From: Streptomyces sp. NRRL S-244
GTDB taxonomy: Bacteria; Actinomycetota; Actinomycetes; Streptomycetales; Streptomycetaceae
DNA: 64,000 bases
Direction: 5' to 3'
NCBI RefSeq assembly: GCF_000717915.1
Contig: NZ_JOCX01000017.1
Location: 1 to 64,000 of the forward strand
Shown: positions 1 to 9,137 of the stretch, one piece after another
How the letters are laid out: each line of letters opens with the position of its first letter
How positions within the stretch are numbered: the first letter of the stretch is position 1
Translations under genes and position numbers: made by a program
Notes under the pieces: generated by a model
The model's database searches: none
What the model was told of the DNA's origin: nothing
The model's input: only the letters and a program-made list of their open reading frames with translations

Positions 1-45
1 CTCCCGGCCCTCCCCCGCCGCTGCGGCGCCTCCCTCGGAGGGCCC

Positions 46-1173
46 CTAGACCGGGTGGCGGAAGCCGATGGTCGGGACCGCCCTGCGCCGCGAGGCCGGC
101 TCCGCGCGCGGCGGGACCAGCGCGTCCAGGAAGCCGTAGCGCGGCCGCAGGGCCTCGGGGGCCGTGCGCCACCAGTGGGCCACCTCCGGCCAGCCCGGGG
201 CCGACAGGGAGCCGCCGAACTCCTGGACCGACAGGGCCGCCGTCAGGCCCGCGAAGGCCAGCCGGTCCGCCAGCGGCCAGCCCGCCAGGGTGCCGGTGAC
301 GAAGCCCGCCACGTAGACGTCCCCCGCCCCCGTCGGGTCCAGCTCCTCCACCGCGATCCCGGGGACCTCCGCCGACTCCCCGGTCCGTCCGTCCACCGCG
401 TACGAGCCCTCCGCGCCCATCGTCACCACCGCGACCGGCACCTTCTCGGCCAGCGCCCGGGCCGCGGCTCTCGGACAGTCGGTCCGCGTGTAGCGCATCG
501 CCTCCCCCGCGTTCGGCAGGAAGGCCTCGCAGTGCTCCAGGTCGGGCAGGGCCCCCAGGTCCCAGCGGCCGCTCTCGTCCCACCCCACGTCCGCGAAGAC
601 CCGCGCCCCGCGCCGCGCCGCCTCCGCGATCCACGGCTCCGTCCGCCCCTGCGCCAGCGAGGCCACGGCCGCCCGGGTGCGCGGCGGACACTGCGGGAAC
701 GGCCCGGGGCCGGCCGGGGGCGGGGCCTCGTGGCCGTGCGAGACCATCGTGCGCTCGCCCTCGTACGCCATCGAGACCGTGACCGGGCTGTGCCAGCCGG
801 GGATGGTCCGCGACATCGACAGGTCGATGCCCTCGCCCTGTTCCAGTGCGTCCCAGCAGTACTCGCCGTAGTGGTCGTCGCCGAACGCCGCGGCCAGCGA
901 GGTGCGCAGGCCGAGCCGGGACAGGGCGGTGGCCATGTTGGCCACCCCGCCCGGGCTGGAGCCCATGCCGCGCGCCCAGGACTCCGTACCGCGCACCGGG
1001 GCCGAATCGAGGCCGGTGAAGATGATGTCGAGGAAGACCGTGCCGGTCAGGTAGACGTCGAACCCCGGTTCCAGGGGGTCGCGCAGCGGACCGAGCGGGT
1101 CCACGGCTGCGGCTGCGCTGTCGAGCGGGTCCACGGCTGCGCTGCGGCTGGTGCGGCTGTCCCGACTGGTCAC
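46..1173 (-). CDS. PfkB-family carbohydrate kinase
   Basis: This is a ribokinase/PfkB-type sugar or nucleoside kinase of about 375 residues that transfers phosphate from ATP to a small carbohydrate; its substrate cannot be read from the sequence. The glycine-rich N-terminal substrate region (GGVANMATALSRLG) and the C-terminal family signature DPTGAGDVYVAGF (catalytic GAGD near residues 282-285) are both present. The open frame reaches position 1263, but I chose GTG at 1173 because GGGGAG precedes it at good spacing and the extra 30 residues look non-homologous. Codons just after the start contain a duplicated 30-bp segment (VDPL repeated), so the N-terminus is low-complexity and probably disordered. 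The gene diverges from an MFS transporter, which hints at uptake and phosphorylation of a shared substrate. The family is certain; the substrate is unknown. Confidence 0.85.
   Translation of the reverse strand: MTSRDSRTSRSAAVDPLDSAAAAVDPLGPLRDPLEPGFDVYLTGTVFLDIIFTGLDSAPVRGTESWARGMGSSPGGVANMATALSRLGLRTSLAAAFGDDHYGEYCWDALEQGEGIDLSMSRTIPGWHSPVTVSMAYEGERTMVSHGHEAPPPAGPGPFPQCPPRTRAAVASLAQGRTEPWIAEAARRGARVFADVGWDESGRWDLGALPDLEHCEAFLPNAGEAMRYTRTDCPRAAARALAEKVPVAVVTMGAEGSYAVDGRTGESAEVPGIAVEELDPTGAGDVYVAGFVTGTLAGWPLADRLAFAGLTAALSVQEFGGSLSAPGWPEVAHWWRTAPEALRPRYGFLDALVPPRAEPASRRRAVPTIGFRHPV
1092..1148. repeat. Imperfect 30-bp tandem duplication in the PfkB gene
   Basis: The segment beginning CGAGCGGGTCCACGGCTGCG at 1092 recurs at 1122, giving a duplicated VDPL-containing stretch near the kinase N-terminus. 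It looks like a replication-slippage duplication in a non-conserved region. Confidence 0.6.
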
Positions 1174-1264
1174 GGTGTACTCCCCGGCTGGTGCGAAGGC
1201 TCGTTTCTGCAAGCGGGCATGCGGTGGAAAGCTGCCAACCCTGCCCACCCCCGACAGGGCCAAA

Positions 1265-1275
1265 ACACAGTGTGT
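1265..1275. promoter_or_regulatory. Possible operator palindrome ACACAGTGTGT
   Basis: An 11-bp odd-centred palindrome lies in the 212-bp divergent region between the kinase and the MFS transporter genes. It is positioned where a regulator of both genes could bind. Nothing else ties it to a known regulator family, and short palindromes occur by chance. Confidence 0.2.
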
Positions 1276-1385
1276 CGCACATCACTCTCATGGCGCTCTT
1301 CTCCGGGTCGCGGAGCACTTGATAGACAAAGGGGCCGCAGCCTCGCGGAAGATCCCGCCCCATCTGCGCACCACCGGGAAGAGCC

Positions 1386-2720
1386 GTGTCCGACAACACC
1401 TCCGCGCCGCCCGCCGCCTGGCCCCTGGTGGCCCTCTTCACGGCCGGGTACCTCGCCCCCTACCTGCTTCCCACCGTCGTCGGACGCCTCGACGCCCATC
1501 TCCCGCTGAGTCCCGCCCAGGCCGGGCTCGTCGGCACCGCCCTGCTGCTCGGCTCCGCCACGGCCGGATTCACCCTGGCCTCCCGCATCCCCCGCCGCGG
1601 TCCGCGCCCGCTGGCCCGGCTCGGGCTGCTGCTCGCCGCCCTGGGCTACGGCACCGCGGCCTCGACCTCGCTGCTCCCACTGGTGGTCGCGGGCGTCGTC
1701 GTCGGCGGCTTCGGCTCCGGCAGCGCCACCGCCGTGGCCGCCGCGGGGATCGCCGGGCACCGCGATCCGCACCGCATCTCGTCCCTCGGGCTGCTGTCGG
1801 TCTCGGCGACCGCGGGGGCGCTGTACCTGACCCTGCCGCACCTCGGCGGCGGGCACGGGCTGCCGTTCGCGGCCATCGCCCTGGTCGCGGCGCTGGCCTG
1901 GCCGGCCACCGGCCGGCTCGGCGGGCCCACCCGCCCCGGGCCGGCCGTACGGAGCTCCGGGCGGCCGCCGTACCCGCGCGCCGGGGCGGTGCTGGCGGGC
2001 TGCCTGCTGCTCTGGTCGCTGACCCAGGAGGCCCTGTGGGGCGTCAGCGGCCGGATCGGCGCCGAGCAGGCGGGGCTGTCCGAAGCCACGCTGGGCGTCG
2101 TCTTCGCGGTGGCGCTGGGCGCTGGCCTGCTCGGGGTCACGGGCGCCTCCGCGTTCGGCACCCGGCTGGGGCGGGCGGTCCCGATCGGCGCGGGCACGGC
2201 GGCCATCGCGGGCTGCGTGGTGCTGACCTCCTCCGCGGACGGGCTCGGCGGGTTCGCGGCCGGGGAGATCCTGTGGAACGCGGTCTACCCGGTCGTCCTC
2301 TCGTACGTGATCGGCCTCGCGGCCGCCCTGGACCCGCGCGGCCGCTGGGCGGTCTTCGCCGGAGCCGCCTCCTCGCTGGGGACGGCCTGCGGCCCCGTGG
2401 CGGGCAGCCTGCTCGCCGAGGCGTTCGGATTCCCGGGGATGGGGCTCGTGCTGGGCGGGCTGCTGCTCGCGGTGGCCGGTCCGCTGACCGCCGTCGCCCT
2501 GCACGCGGGCCGGAGCCCGGCGGCGGCCGACGAGCCGGTCCTGCGCGTCGCGGCCCAGGCCCCGGTGGTATCCCCCGGGACCGTGCCGGAGCCGGCCGGC
2601 TCGCCCGTCCGCGTACGCCGCACCCCGCGCCGGGTGCTGCTGCTCTCCCCGGCGGCCCGCCGCTCCCGCGACCGGGAGCGCGAGCGCGAGCGCGAGCGCG
2701 AGCGCGAGCGGTCCGGCTAA
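1386..2720 (+). CDS. MFS transporter
   Basis: A 444-residue integral membrane protein with about 12 hydrophobic segments spread over residues 10-395, as expected of a major facilitator superfamily permease. The substrate is unknown and export or import cannot be decided. The GTG start at 1386 is preceded by GGGAAGAG. The gene diverges from a PfkB kinase, which may act on the same compound. The C-terminal tail past residue 395 is hydrophilic and ends in an Arg-Glu dipeptide run encoded by a hexanucleotide repeat. That is not part of the MFS fold and is probably a disordered cytoplasmic tail. Its stop lies 3 bases inside the convergent RNase Z frame end. Confidence 0.8.
   Translation: MSDNTSAPPAAWPLVALFTAGYLAPYLLPTVVGRLDAHLPLSPAQAGLVGTALLLGSATAGFTLASRIPRRGPRPLARLGLLLAALGYGTAASTSLLPLVVAGVVVGGFGSGSATAVAAAGIAGHRDPHRISSLGLLSVSATAGALYLTLPHLGGGHGLPFAAIALVAALAWPATGRLGGPTRPGPAVRSSGRPPYPRAGAVLAGCLLLWSLTQEALWGVSGRIGAEQAGLSEATLGVVFAVALGAGLLGVTGASAFGTRLGRAVPIGAGTAAIAGCVVLTSSADGLGGFAAGEILWNAVYPVVLSYVIGLAAALDPRGRWAVFAGAASSLGTACGPVAGSLLAEAFGFPGMGLVLGGLLLAVAGPLTAVALHAGRSPAAADEPVLRVAAQAPVVSPGTVPEPAGSPVRVRRTPRRVLLLSPAARRSRDRERERERERERERSG
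2676..2711 (+). repeat. Hexanucleotide tandem repeat (GAGCGC)n
   Basis: Five perfect copies plus one degenerate copy of GAGCGC lie at the 3' end of the MFS gene and encode alternating Arg-Glu. Hexamer gain or loss would keep the frame, so tail length can vary without killing the gene. Confidence 0.75.
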
Positions 2721-3622
2721 CCCCGCTTCGGCAGGGGAACCCGTACGAGGTCCGCGGCGATCGTCAGCTCGCCCTCGAAGCCGACCGCGCGGGCCTGGCG
2801 TTCGAACTCCTGCGGGTCCGAGTAGCGCTGCGAGAAGTGCGTCAGCACGAGGTGCCGTACGCCCGCGTCCCGCGCGGTCCGGGCCGCCTGGCCTGCGGTG
2901 AGGTGCCCGTGGTCGGTGGCGAGCGCCTCGTCCTCGTCGAGGAACGTGGACTCGATCACCAGCATGTCGCAGCCCGCGGCGAGCGCGTCCACCCCGGGGC
3001 ACAGCCGGGTGTCCATCACGAACGCGAAGCTCTGTCCCGGCTTGTGCTCGCTGACGTCGTCGAGCGTGACCCCGCCGAGGCTCCCCTCGCGCTGGATCCG
3101 GCCCACGTCGGGCCCCTTGATCCCGTGCCGCGCGAGCAGTTCGGGCACCATGCGGCGCCCGTCCGGCTCGGTGAGCCGGTAGCCGAAGGACTCCACCGGG
3201 TGCGAGAGCCGGCGGGCTTCCAGGACGTACGAGGGCTCCCGGGCCAGCCTCCCGTCCGCGGCCACGGGCTCCTCGCGGAGCGGGACCGTCTCCCGGTAGG
3301 CGGTGGCGTACCGGAGCCGGTCGAAGAACTTCTGCCCGGAGGCCGGGTAGTGCGCGGTGACGGGGTGCGGGACCCGGTCCAGGTTGATGCGCTGGATCAC
3401 CCCGGCGAGCCCCAGGCTGTGGTCACCGTGGAAGTGGGTGATGCAGATGCGGTTGATGTCGTGCGCGGCCACCCCGGCGCGCAGCATCTGGCGCTGGGTG
3501 CCCTCGCCGGGATCGAAGAGGATGCCCTCGCCGTCCCAGCGCAGGAGGTAGCCGTTGTGGTTGCGGTGGCGGGTGGGCACCTGGCTGGCGGTGCCCAGCA
3601 CCACGAACTCTCGTACGGACAC
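2717..3622 (-). CDS. rnz: Ribonuclease Z
   Basis: A 301-residue metallo-beta-lactamase-fold endonuclease that trims the 3' trailer of tRNA precursors. The zinc-binding motif HFHGDH sits at residues 63-68, followed by GLAGVIQR. Later family signatures FVMDTR (the Asp ligand) and VLTHFSQRY (the C-terminal His ligand) are also visible. The frame stays open upstream to 3724 but that segment overlaps the HIT gene. GTG at 3622, giving [18 protein letters not shown], matches the family N-terminus. It starts 4 bp after the stop of the HIT-family gene, so the two are likely co-transcribed. Length and motifs are normal for bacterial RNase Z. Confidence 0.93.
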   Translation of the reverse strand: MSVREFVVLGTASQVPTRHRNHNGYLLRWDGEGILFDPGEGTQRQMLRAGVAAHDINRICITHFHGDHSLGLAGVIQRINLDRVPHPVTAHYPASGQKFFDRLRYATAYRETVPLREEPVAADGRLAREPSYVLEARRLSHPVESFGYRLTEPDGRRMVPELLARHGIKGPDVGRIQREGSLGGVTLDDVSEHKPGQSFAFVMDTRLCPGVDALAAGCDMLVIESTFLDEDEALATDHGHLTAGQAARTARDAGVRHLVLTHFSQRYSDPQEFERQARAVGFEGELTIAADLVRVPLPKRG

Positions 3623-3626
3623 GGTG

Positions 3627-3986
3627 TTATCCGGGGGGCCACTGGAGGCCGCGGCCGCCGAGGACGTGCGCGTGCGCGTGGAAGACGGTCTGGCCGGCGC
3701 CGGCGCCGGTGTTGAACACGACACGGTAGCCGTGGGCGTCGAGCTTCTCGTCGGCCGCGATCTGCCCGGCCTCGCGCAGCAGGTCGGCGGCGATGACCGG
3801 CTCGGCGGCGGCGAGGGAGGCGGCGTCGGGGTAGTGCACCCGGGGGATCACGAGGACGTGCGTGGGCGCCTGCGGGTTGATGTCCCGGAAGGCGAGCGTC
3901 GTCTCGGTCTCCCGGACCACGGTCGCCGGGATGTTCCCCGCGACGATCTTGCAGAACAGGCAGTCCGCCTGCGGTTCCCCGGCCAT
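3627..3986 (-). CDS. HIT-family nucleotide-binding protein
   Basis: A 119-residue histidine-triad protein, probably an adenosine 5'-monophosphoramidase or related nucleotide hydrolase in the cytosol. The active-site triad HAHAH is at residues 103-107, and a CxxC pair (C9, C12) that often binds zinc in this family sits near the N-terminus. The ATG at 3986 is preceded by GGCGGAG; the frame upstream to 4082 has no family similarity. It sits 4 bp upstream of rnz, about 100 bp downstream of rsmE, and in the same direction. The physiological substrate is unknown. Confidence 0.9.
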   Translation of the reverse strand: MAGEPQADCLFCKIVAGNIPATVVRETETTLAFRDINPQAPTHVLVIPRVHYPDAASLAAAEPVIAADLLREAGQIAADEKLDAHGYRVVFNTGAGAGQTVFHAHAHVLGGRGLQWPPG

Positions 3987-4089
3987 TGCTCCGCCTTCCG
4001 AGACTGTGGCGCCGGCGGACGGGCCGCCCGCGCCGACGATGATCAGCCCCGGCATCGTATCCGGCGCCGCCGGCGCCCTCATGTGCGTT

Positions 4090-4836
4090 TCAGGACCAGC
4101 GGCCGGTGCGCGCCAGCAGGACCGCCGTCGCCGCGGTGCCGGCGGTGGAGGTGCGCAGGACCGAGTGGCCCAGGCGGTAGGGGTGTGCCCCGGCCTCCGC
4201 GAAGACGGCGAGCTCCTCCGGGGAGACCCCGCCCTCCGGTCCGACGACCAGGACGATGGAGCCGTCGGCCGGGAGTTCGGCCGTGGCCAGGGCCCCCGAG
4301 GGGGTGTCCCGGTCCTCGTGGAGGACCATCGCCAGATCGGCCCCGGCCAACAGCGCCGCGACCTGCTTGGTGGACATCGCCTCCGCCACCTCCGGGAAGC
4401 GGACGCGGCGGGACTGCTTGCCCGCCTCCCGGGCCGTGGCCCGCCACTTGGCCAGGGACTTGGCGCCGCGGTCGCCGCGCCACTGGGTGATGCAGCGCGA
4501 GGCCTGCCAGGGGACGATGGCGTCCACGCCGGTCTCGGTCATGGTCTCGACGGCGAGCTCGCCGCGGTCGCCCTTGGGCAGGGCCTGGACGACGGTGATC
4601 CGGACCTCCGGCTCGGGTTCCTCCTCGATCGAGTTCAGGTCCATGACGACCAGCCGGTCCTTGCCCTCGGCGGCCTTGACCACGCCCTCCGTCCAGTGAC
4701 CGCGCCCGTCGGTGAGGACCACGTCCTCGCCCGGGTTCAGCCGTTTCACGGACACCGCGTGCCGGCCTTCGGGGCCGTCGAGCACGAACTCCGGCCCCGC
4801 GGGGACCTCTTCGACCACGAACACGGGGGCGGTCAT
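4090..4836 (-). CDS. rsmE: 16S rRNA (uracil-1498-N3)-methyltransferase RsmE
   Basis: A 248-residue SPOUT-class methyltransferase that uses SAM to methylate U1498 of 16S rRNA in the decoding region of the small subunit. The SAM-binding knot motifs are visible: VGPEGGVSPEE at about residues 198-208 and LGHSVLRTSTAG at about 222-233. The ATG at 4836 is preceded by AGGAG. It overlaps the stop of the upstream nitronate monooxygenase-like gene (ATGA), which points to translational coupling. The open frame upstream to 5952 is a shadow of that gene. The family usually reads LRTETA where this protein has LRTSTA; I take this as lineage variation. Confidence 0.9.
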   Translation of the reverse strand: MTAPVFVVEEVPAGPEFVLDGPEGRHAVSVKRLNPGEDVVLTDGRGHWTEGVVKAAEGKDRLVVMDLNSIEEEPEPEVRITVVQALPKGDRGELAVETMTETGVDAIVPWQASRCITQWRGDRGAKSLAKWRATAREAGKQSRRVRFPEVAEAMSTKQVAALLAGADLAMVLHEDRDTPSGALATAELPADGSIVLVVGPEGGVSPEELAVFAEAGAHPYRLGHSVLRTSTAGTAATAVLLARTGRWS

Positions 4837-5924
4837 GACGTACTCCTGTTGTTCATCGACTTCAACGCGGATTGGGCCTCGGCCAGTTCGGCCGCCAGCA
4901 CTTCCACCAGCTCCCCCGCGGGCAGCGCCCGCGCCAGCCGGTGCCCCTGACCCGCCCACAGGGCCATGCCCTGCGGGTCCCCGGCCGCGGCGGCGGCCTT
5001 GCGCAGCCCGGCGGTCATGTGGTGGATCTGCGGGTACGCGGCCGGGGCGTACGGCCCGTGCTCCCGCATGAAACGGTTCACCAGGCCCCGGGCCGGCCGC
5101 CCCGAGAACGCCCGGGTCAGCTCCGTGTGGGGGAACAGGGGGTCCGTCAGCGCCTGCTTGTGCAGCGGGTGCGCGCCCGACTCGGGGCAGGCCAGGAACG
5201 CGGTGCCGAGCTGCGCCGCCTCCGCGCCCGCAGCCAGCAGGGCCGCGATCTGCGAGCCCCGCATCAGACCGCCCGCCGCGATGATCGGGAGGCCCACGGC
5301 CTCCCGTACCTGGGCCACCAGCGCGAGCAGGCCCACGCCCGCCGTGCCGTCGGCCTGCGGGTCGTCGCGGTGGGTGCCCTGGTGGCCGCCCGCCTCCACG
5401 CCCTGGACGCAGAGGGCGTCGGCGCCCGCCGCCTGGGCGGCGCGGGCCTCGTCGACCGAGGTGACGGTGACGACGGAGTACGTGCCTGCCTTGCGCAGGG
5501 CGGCGAGGACCGCGGGTGCGGGGCAGCCGAAGGTGAACGAGACCACGGGGACCGGGTCTTCGAGGAGGATCGCGAGCTTGGCGTCGTAGCCGTCGTCGCT
5601 GGTGCCGATGATGTCCTCGTCGGCCAGGGACAGCTCGTACCAGCTGGCCTCGCCGGCCAGCTGCCCGCGGTACGCCTCCACGGCGGCCGGGTCCACGTAC
5701 CCGGTCTGCGGCATGAACAGGTTCACGCCGAACGGGCGCCGGGTGAGCGCACGCAGCTGCTTGATCTCCTGGTACACACCGTCGGCGGTCTTGTAGCCGC
5801 CGGCCAGGAAGCCCAGGCCGCCCGCCTCGCACACGGCCGCGGCCAGCGGCGGGCAGGAGGCTCCGCCCGCCATGGGAGCCTGCACGATCGGGTAAGGGGA
5901 GAGACCGTACGGTGCGGAGGACAT
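4833..5924 (-). CDS. Nitronate monooxygenase-like NAD(P)H-dependent flavin oxidoreductase
   Basis: A 363-residue FMN-dependent TIM-barrel enzyme of the NMO/2-nitropropane dioxygenase family. The N-terminal PIVQAPMAGG phosphate-binding turn and the EAGGHQGTHR motif (the conserved His at 181) are present, as is the late LIAAGG-type motif (PIIAAGGLMRG). The native substrate is probably a nitronate, but related proteins include enoyl-ACP reductases, so this is a family-level call. Two in-frame ATGs lie at 5933 and 5924; I chose 5924, preceded by CACGAT seven bases upstream, a possible leaderless -10 box. Its stop overlaps the rsmE start. Confidence 0.82.
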   Translation of the reverse strand: MSSAPYGLSPYPIVQAPMAGGASCPPLAAAVCEAGGLGFLAGGYKTADGVYQEIKQLRALTRRPFGVNLFMPQTGYVDPAAVEAYRGQLAGEASWYELSLADEDIIGTSDDGYDAKLAILLEDPVPVVSFTFGCPAPAVLAALRKAGTYSVVTVTSVDEARAAQAAGADALCVQGVEAGGHQGTHRDDPQADGTAGVGLLALVAQVREAVGLPIIAAGGLMRGSQIAALLAAGAEAAQLGTAFLACPESGAHPLHKQALTDPLFPHTELTRAFSGRPARGLVNRFMREHGPYAPAAYPQIHHMTAGLRKAAAAAGDPQGMALWAGQGHRLARALPAGELVEVLAAELAEAQSALKSMNNRSTS

Positions 5925-6016
5925 GCCCTGCATCGTGCCATGTCCCGCCCACCGGGCCGAATCACGGCATTCGCCTGGCATAGTCCGCTTCCCCGGCGGC
6001 GTCCGGATCGATGCGG

Positions 6017-6051
6017 CGAGCCCGGTCCGGGGCATCCCCGGACCGGGCTCG
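6017..6051 (-). terminator. Terminator of the hrcA-dnaJ operon
   Basis: A perfect 16-bp inverted repeat (arms 6017-6032 and 6036-6051, 3-nt loop) begins 21 bp past the dnaJ stop. It has no long T-run, as is usual for Streptomyces terminators. It could also stop transcripts arriving from the other side. Confidence 0.75.
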
Positions 6052-6071
6052 TACGTCTGCCGACAGGCCGG

Positions 6072-7211
6072 TCAGCGGCCGTTGAAGGCGTCCTTCAGGC
6101 GGCTGAACAGGCCCTGCTGACCCGGCGCGAACTGGCCCATGGGCCGCTCCTCGCCGCGCAGCTTGGCGAGCTGGCGCAGCAGCTCCTCCTGCTGGGCGTC
6201 CAGCTTGCCGGGGGTGGTGACCTCGACGTGGACGATCAGGTCGCCGCGGCCGCCGCCGCGCAGGTGCGTGACGCCGCGCCCGTGCAGCGGGATCGACTGG
6301 CCGGAGCCGGTGCCCGGGCGGATGTCGATCTCTTCCAAGCCGTCCAGGGTCTCCAGCGGGCACTTGGTGCCCAGGGCCGCGGCCGTCATGGGGATGGTCA
6401 CCGTGCAGTGCAGGTCGTCCCCGCGCCGCTGGAAGGTCGGGTGCGACAGCTCGTGGATCTCCACGTACAGGTCGCCGGCGGGGCCGCCGCCGGGGCCGAC
6501 CTCGCCCTCGCCCGCGAGCTGGATCCTGGTGCCGTTCTCGACGCCCGCCGGGATCTTGACCGTGAGGCTGCGGCGGGAGCGGACCCGTCCGTCGCCCGCG
6601 CACTCGGGGCACGGGGTCGGGACCACGGTGCCGAAGCCCTGGCACTGCGGGCAGGGGCGCGAGGTCATGACCTGGCCCAGGAAGGACCGGGTGACCTGCG
6701 AGACCTCACCGCGGCCACGGCACATGTCACACGTCTGCGCCGAGGTGCCGGGGGCCGCGCCCTCGCCGGAGCAGGTGGTGCAGACGACGGCCGTGTCGAC
6801 CTGGATGTCCTTGGTGGTGCCGAAGGCGGCCTCGTCCAGCTCGAGGTCGAGGCGGATCATGGCGTCCTGGCCGCGGCGGGTCCGCGAGCGCGGGCCGCGC
6901 TGCGAGGCCTGGCCGAAGAAGGCGTCCATGATGTCGGAGAAGTTGCCGAAGCCGCCCGCACCGAATCCGCCCGCGCCCGCGCCGCCGCCCGAGGAGGACA
7001 GCGGGTCGCCGCCGAGGTCGTAGACCTGCTTCTTCTGCGGGTCCGAGAGCACCTCGTACGCCGCGTTGATCTCCTTGAAGCGCTCCTGCGTCTTCGGGTC
7101 CGGATTCACATCCGGGTGGAGTTCACGCGCGAGGCGGCGGAAGGCCTTCTTGATCTCGTCCTGCGATGCGTCGCGGCGCACGCCGAGAACGGCGTAGTAG
7201 TCCGTGGCCAC
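6072..7211 (-). CDS. dnaJ2: Chaperone DnaJ (second copy, hrcA-linked)
   Basis: A 379-residue type I DnaJ co-chaperone that stimulates DnaK ATP hydrolysis. The J-domain occupies residues 1-70 with HPD at 32-34. A Gly/Phe linker follows at 75-105. The zinc-finger domain has four CxxC pairs (144/147, 161/164, 187/190, 201/204), and the C-terminal substrate-binding domain follows. The first base of dnaJ (7211) directly abuts the last base of hrcA (7212). Streptomycetes carry another dnaJ in the dnaK operon; the copy downstream of hrcA is commonly called dnaJ2. The CIRCE element upstream of hrcA should control both genes. Confidence 0.93.
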   Translation of the reverse strand: MATDYYAVLGVRRDASQDEIKKAFRRLARELHPDVNPDPKTQERFKEINAAYEVLSDPQKKQVYDLGGDPLSSSGGGAGAGGFGAGGFGNFSDIMDAFFGQASQRGPRSRTRRGQDAMIRLDLELDEAAFGTTKDIQVDTAVVCTTCSGEGAAPGTSAQTCDMCRGRGEVSQVTRSFLGQVMTSRPCPQCQGFGTVVPTPCPECAGDGRVRSRRSLTVKIPAGVENGTRIQLAGEGEVGPGGGPAGDLYVEIHELSHPTFQRRGDDLHCTVTIPMTAAALGTKCPLETLDGLEEIDIRPGTGSGQSIPLHGRGVTHLRGGGRGDLIVHVEVTTPGKLDAQQEELLRQLAKLRGEERPMGQFAPGQQGLFSRLKDAFNGR

Positions 7212-8228
7212 TTACGACTCCGCCAGGATCTGTCCGACGTAACGTGCCACTGCGCGTACCGCTCCCATCGTTCCGGGGTAGTCCATGCGGGTCGGTCCGA
7301 CCACGCCGAGTTTGGCGACAGTCTCGCCGCCCGAACCGTAGCCGACGGAGACGACGGACGTGGAGTTCAGTCCCTCGTAGGCATTCTCATGCCCGATCCG
7401 TACGGCCATTCCCGACTCGTTGGCCTCGCCCAGCAGCTTGAGGAGCACGACCTGCTCCTCCAGCGCTTCGAGCACCGGCCTGATCGTCAGGGGAAAATCG
7501 TGTCCGAAGCGCGTGAGATTGGCGGTTCCGCCGATCATCAGCCGCTCCTCGGCCTCCTCGACCAGCGTCTCCAGCAGGGTCGAGAGCACGGTCGACACCG
7601 TGCCGCGGTCCTCCGGGTCGAAGGACTCCGGCAGGTCCTGCACGAGCTGCGGCACGTCGGTGAACCGGCGGCCGACGACCCGGCTGTTGAGCCGCGCCCG
7701 CAGATCGGCGAGCGAGGTCTCGCCGAACGGCGTCTGGCAGTCGACGAGCCGCTGCTCGACCCGGCCCGTGTCGGTGATCAGCACGAGCATGAGCCGGGCC
7801 GGAGCCAGCGACAGCAGCTCGACGTGCCGGACCGTGGACCGGGTCAGGCTCGGGTACTGGACGACGGCGACCTGCCGGGTGAGCTGCGCGAGCAGCCGCA
7901 CGGTGCGGCCGACGACGTCGTCGAGGTCGACGGCGCCGTCGAGGAAGTTCTGGATGGCCCGGCGCTCGGGCGTCGACAGCGGTTTGACCCCCGCCAGCCT
8001 GTCGACGAAGAGCCGGTAGCCCTTGTCCGTGGGGATCCGGCCGGCGCTGGTGTGGGGCTGCGCGATGTAGCCCTCCTCCTCCAGCACGGCCATGTCGTTG
8101 CGCACGGTGGCGGGCGAGACGCCGAGCCGGTGCCGCTCGGTGAGCGCCTTGGAGCCGACCGGCTCCTCCGTCCCGACGTAGTCCTGGACGATGGCGCGCA
8201 GCACCTCGAGTCTGCGTTCGCTGAGCAT
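7212..8228 (-). CDS. hrcA: Heat-inducible transcriptional repressor HrcA
   Basis: A 338-residue repressor of heat-shock operons. The N-terminal winged-helix region (residues 1-70) includes [17 protein letters not shown], and the GAF-like dimerisation and inserted domains follow; length is typical. I chose ATG at 8228 because GGAGGTG lies 7 nt before it; the frame upstream to 8591 is non-homologous. A CIRCE inverted repeat 57 bp upstream shows that it autoregulates together with dnaJ. HrcA needs GroEL for activity, so it responds to chaperone load. Confidence 0.95.
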   Translation of the reverse strand: MLSERRLEVLRAIVQDYVGTEEPVGSKALTERHRLGVSPATVRNDMAVLEEEGYIAQPHTSAGRIPTDKGYRLFVDRLAGVKPLSTPERRAIQNFLDGAVDLDDVVGRTVRLLAQLTRQVAVVQYPSLTRSTVRHVELLSLAPARLMLVLITDTGRVEQRLVDCQTPFGETSLADLRARLNSRVVGRRFTDVPQLVQDLPESFDPEDRGTVSTVLSTLLETLVEEAEERLMIGGTANLTRFGHDFPLTIRPVLEALEEQVVLLKLLGEANESGMAVRIGHENAYEGLNSTSVVSVGYGSGGETVAKLGVVGPTRMDYPGTMGAVRAVARYVGQILAES

Positions 8229-8284
8229 CGCGCACACCTCCAGCTGGTCGTCGGCGCTCGTCACGGTCGGTTTCATCGGCTTCG

Positions 8285-8311
8285 TTGGCACTCCGGGCGT
8301 TCGAGTGCCAG
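8285..8311. promoter_or_regulatory. CIRCE operator (HrcA binding site)
   Basis: TTGGCACTC, nine spacer bases, then GAGTGCCAG. This matches the CIRCE consensus TTAGCACTC-N9-GAGTGCTAA at all but one base of the left arm and two of the right arm. It lies in the expected 5' leader of hrcA, just downstream of the predicted promoter. It explains heat induction and autoregulation of hrcA-dnaJ. Confidence 0.88.
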
Positions 8312-8324
8312 AGATCCCCCGGCC

Positions 8325-8355
8325 AGTGTACGGCCGGGTAGTCAGGCCCTGGCAA
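8325..8355 (-). promoter_or_regulatory. Putative hrcA promoter
   Basis: On the minus strand, TTGCCA (8355-8350) and TACACT (8330-8325) are separated by 19 bases, somewhat long for a housekeeping promoter. The CIRCE operator begins 14 bp downstream of the -10 box. The -35 region overlaps that of the divergent MBL gene. Confidence 0.5.
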
Positions 8356-8371
8356 GGGCGGCCCGCCAGGG

Positions 8372-8377
8372 TAGCGT
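8372..8377 (+). promoter_or_regulatory. -10 box of a leaderless MBL-hydrolase mRNA
   Basis: TAGCGT ends 6 nt before the ATG at 8384 and there is no convincing Shine-Dalgarno. This spacing places the transcript start at or near the start codon. Confidence 0.45.
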
Positions 8378-8383
8378 CGCGGC

Positions 8384-9109
8384 ATGGACGTGCGTTGGGA
8401 AGAGGCGGGCTGGGAGCGGCTGACCGGGCGGACCGGACGGCGCCGACTCCCGGTGTGGGACTGCACGGTGGGACTGGTGGTGGGGGACGAGTCGGTCCTC
8501 CTGATCGATCCCGGCTCGTGCGTGCGCGAAGGCGCGCAGCTGCGGGCCGAGGCGGAGCGGCTGACGGGACGGCGCGTGACGCATATCGCATTCACGCACG
8601 GACATTTCGATCACGTACTGGGCGTGGCGGCGTTCGCCGGGGCCGAGGTGTACGGGGCGGTCGGGCTGGACGCGGAGCTGTCGACCGGCCGGGAGGAGCT
8701 GCGCGTCAGCGCGGTCCTGCAGGGGCTGGCGGAGGCCGAGGCCGCCGAGGCGGTGGACCTGCTGGTGGTGCCGAGGCACTCCGTGTCGGGCGAATGGACG
8801 CTGGAGCTGGGCGGGGTGCAGGTGCTGCTGGCCAACGTCGGGCCCGGGCACACCCGGCACGACCTGGCGGTGTTCGTCCCCGGAGAGCGCGAGACGGTGT
8901 TCTGCGGGGACCTCGTCGAGGAGTCGGGCGAACCGCAGGCGGGCAGCGACGCGGTGCCGGCGCAGTGGCCGGCGGCGCTGGACCGGCTGCTGTCGCTGGG
9001 CGGGGACGACGCGCTGTACGTGCCGGGTCACGGAGCGGTGGTCTCCGCGGCCTTCGTCCGTGAGCAACGCGACACACTGGCACGGCGGTTCGGCGTGTCG
9101 GGCCCGTGA
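8384..9109 (+). CDS. MBL-fold metallo-hydrolase
   Basis: A 241-residue metallo-beta-lactamase-fold hydrolase. The metal-binding motif THGHFDH is at residues 71-77. Further ligands are likely in [17 protein letters not shown] and YVPGHG. The reaction and substrate are unknown; relatives include glyoxalase II and lactonases. It is divergent from the hrcA operon. The start at 8384 follows a leaderless-type -10 box. Next downstream, in the same direction and 28 bp away, is a DUF3097 gene, which may be a separate transcription unit because it has its own -10 box. Confidence 0.85.
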   Translation: MDVRWEEAGWERLTGRTGRRRLPVWDCTVGLVVGDESVLLIDPGSCVREGAQLRAEAERLTGRRVTHIAFTHGHFDHVLGVAAFAGAEVYGAVGLDAELSTGREELRVSAVLQGLAEAEAAEAVDLLVVPRHSVSGEWTLELGGVQVLLANVGPGHTRHDLAVFVPGERETVFCGDLVEESGEPQAGSDAVPAQWPAALDRLLSLGGDDALYVPGHGAVVSAAFVREQRDTLARRFGVSGP

Positions 9110-9124
9110 TCCCGCGCGCTCTCC

Positions 9125-9130
9125 TACGCT
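9125..9130 (+). promoter_or_regulatory. -10 box of a leaderless DUF3097 mRNA
   Basis: TACGCT ends 7 nt before the ATG at 9138, and no Shine-Dalgarno is visible. This suggests an internal promoter giving a leaderless transcript. Confidence 0.45.
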
Positions 9131-9137
9131 CGGCCGG

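Noticed and set aside
4872..8423. A 1183-codon plus-strand open frame opposite the nitronate monooxygenase, dnaJ and hrcA genes
   Set aside because: Three well-supported genes lie on the other strand; this frame has no motif and no plausible start.
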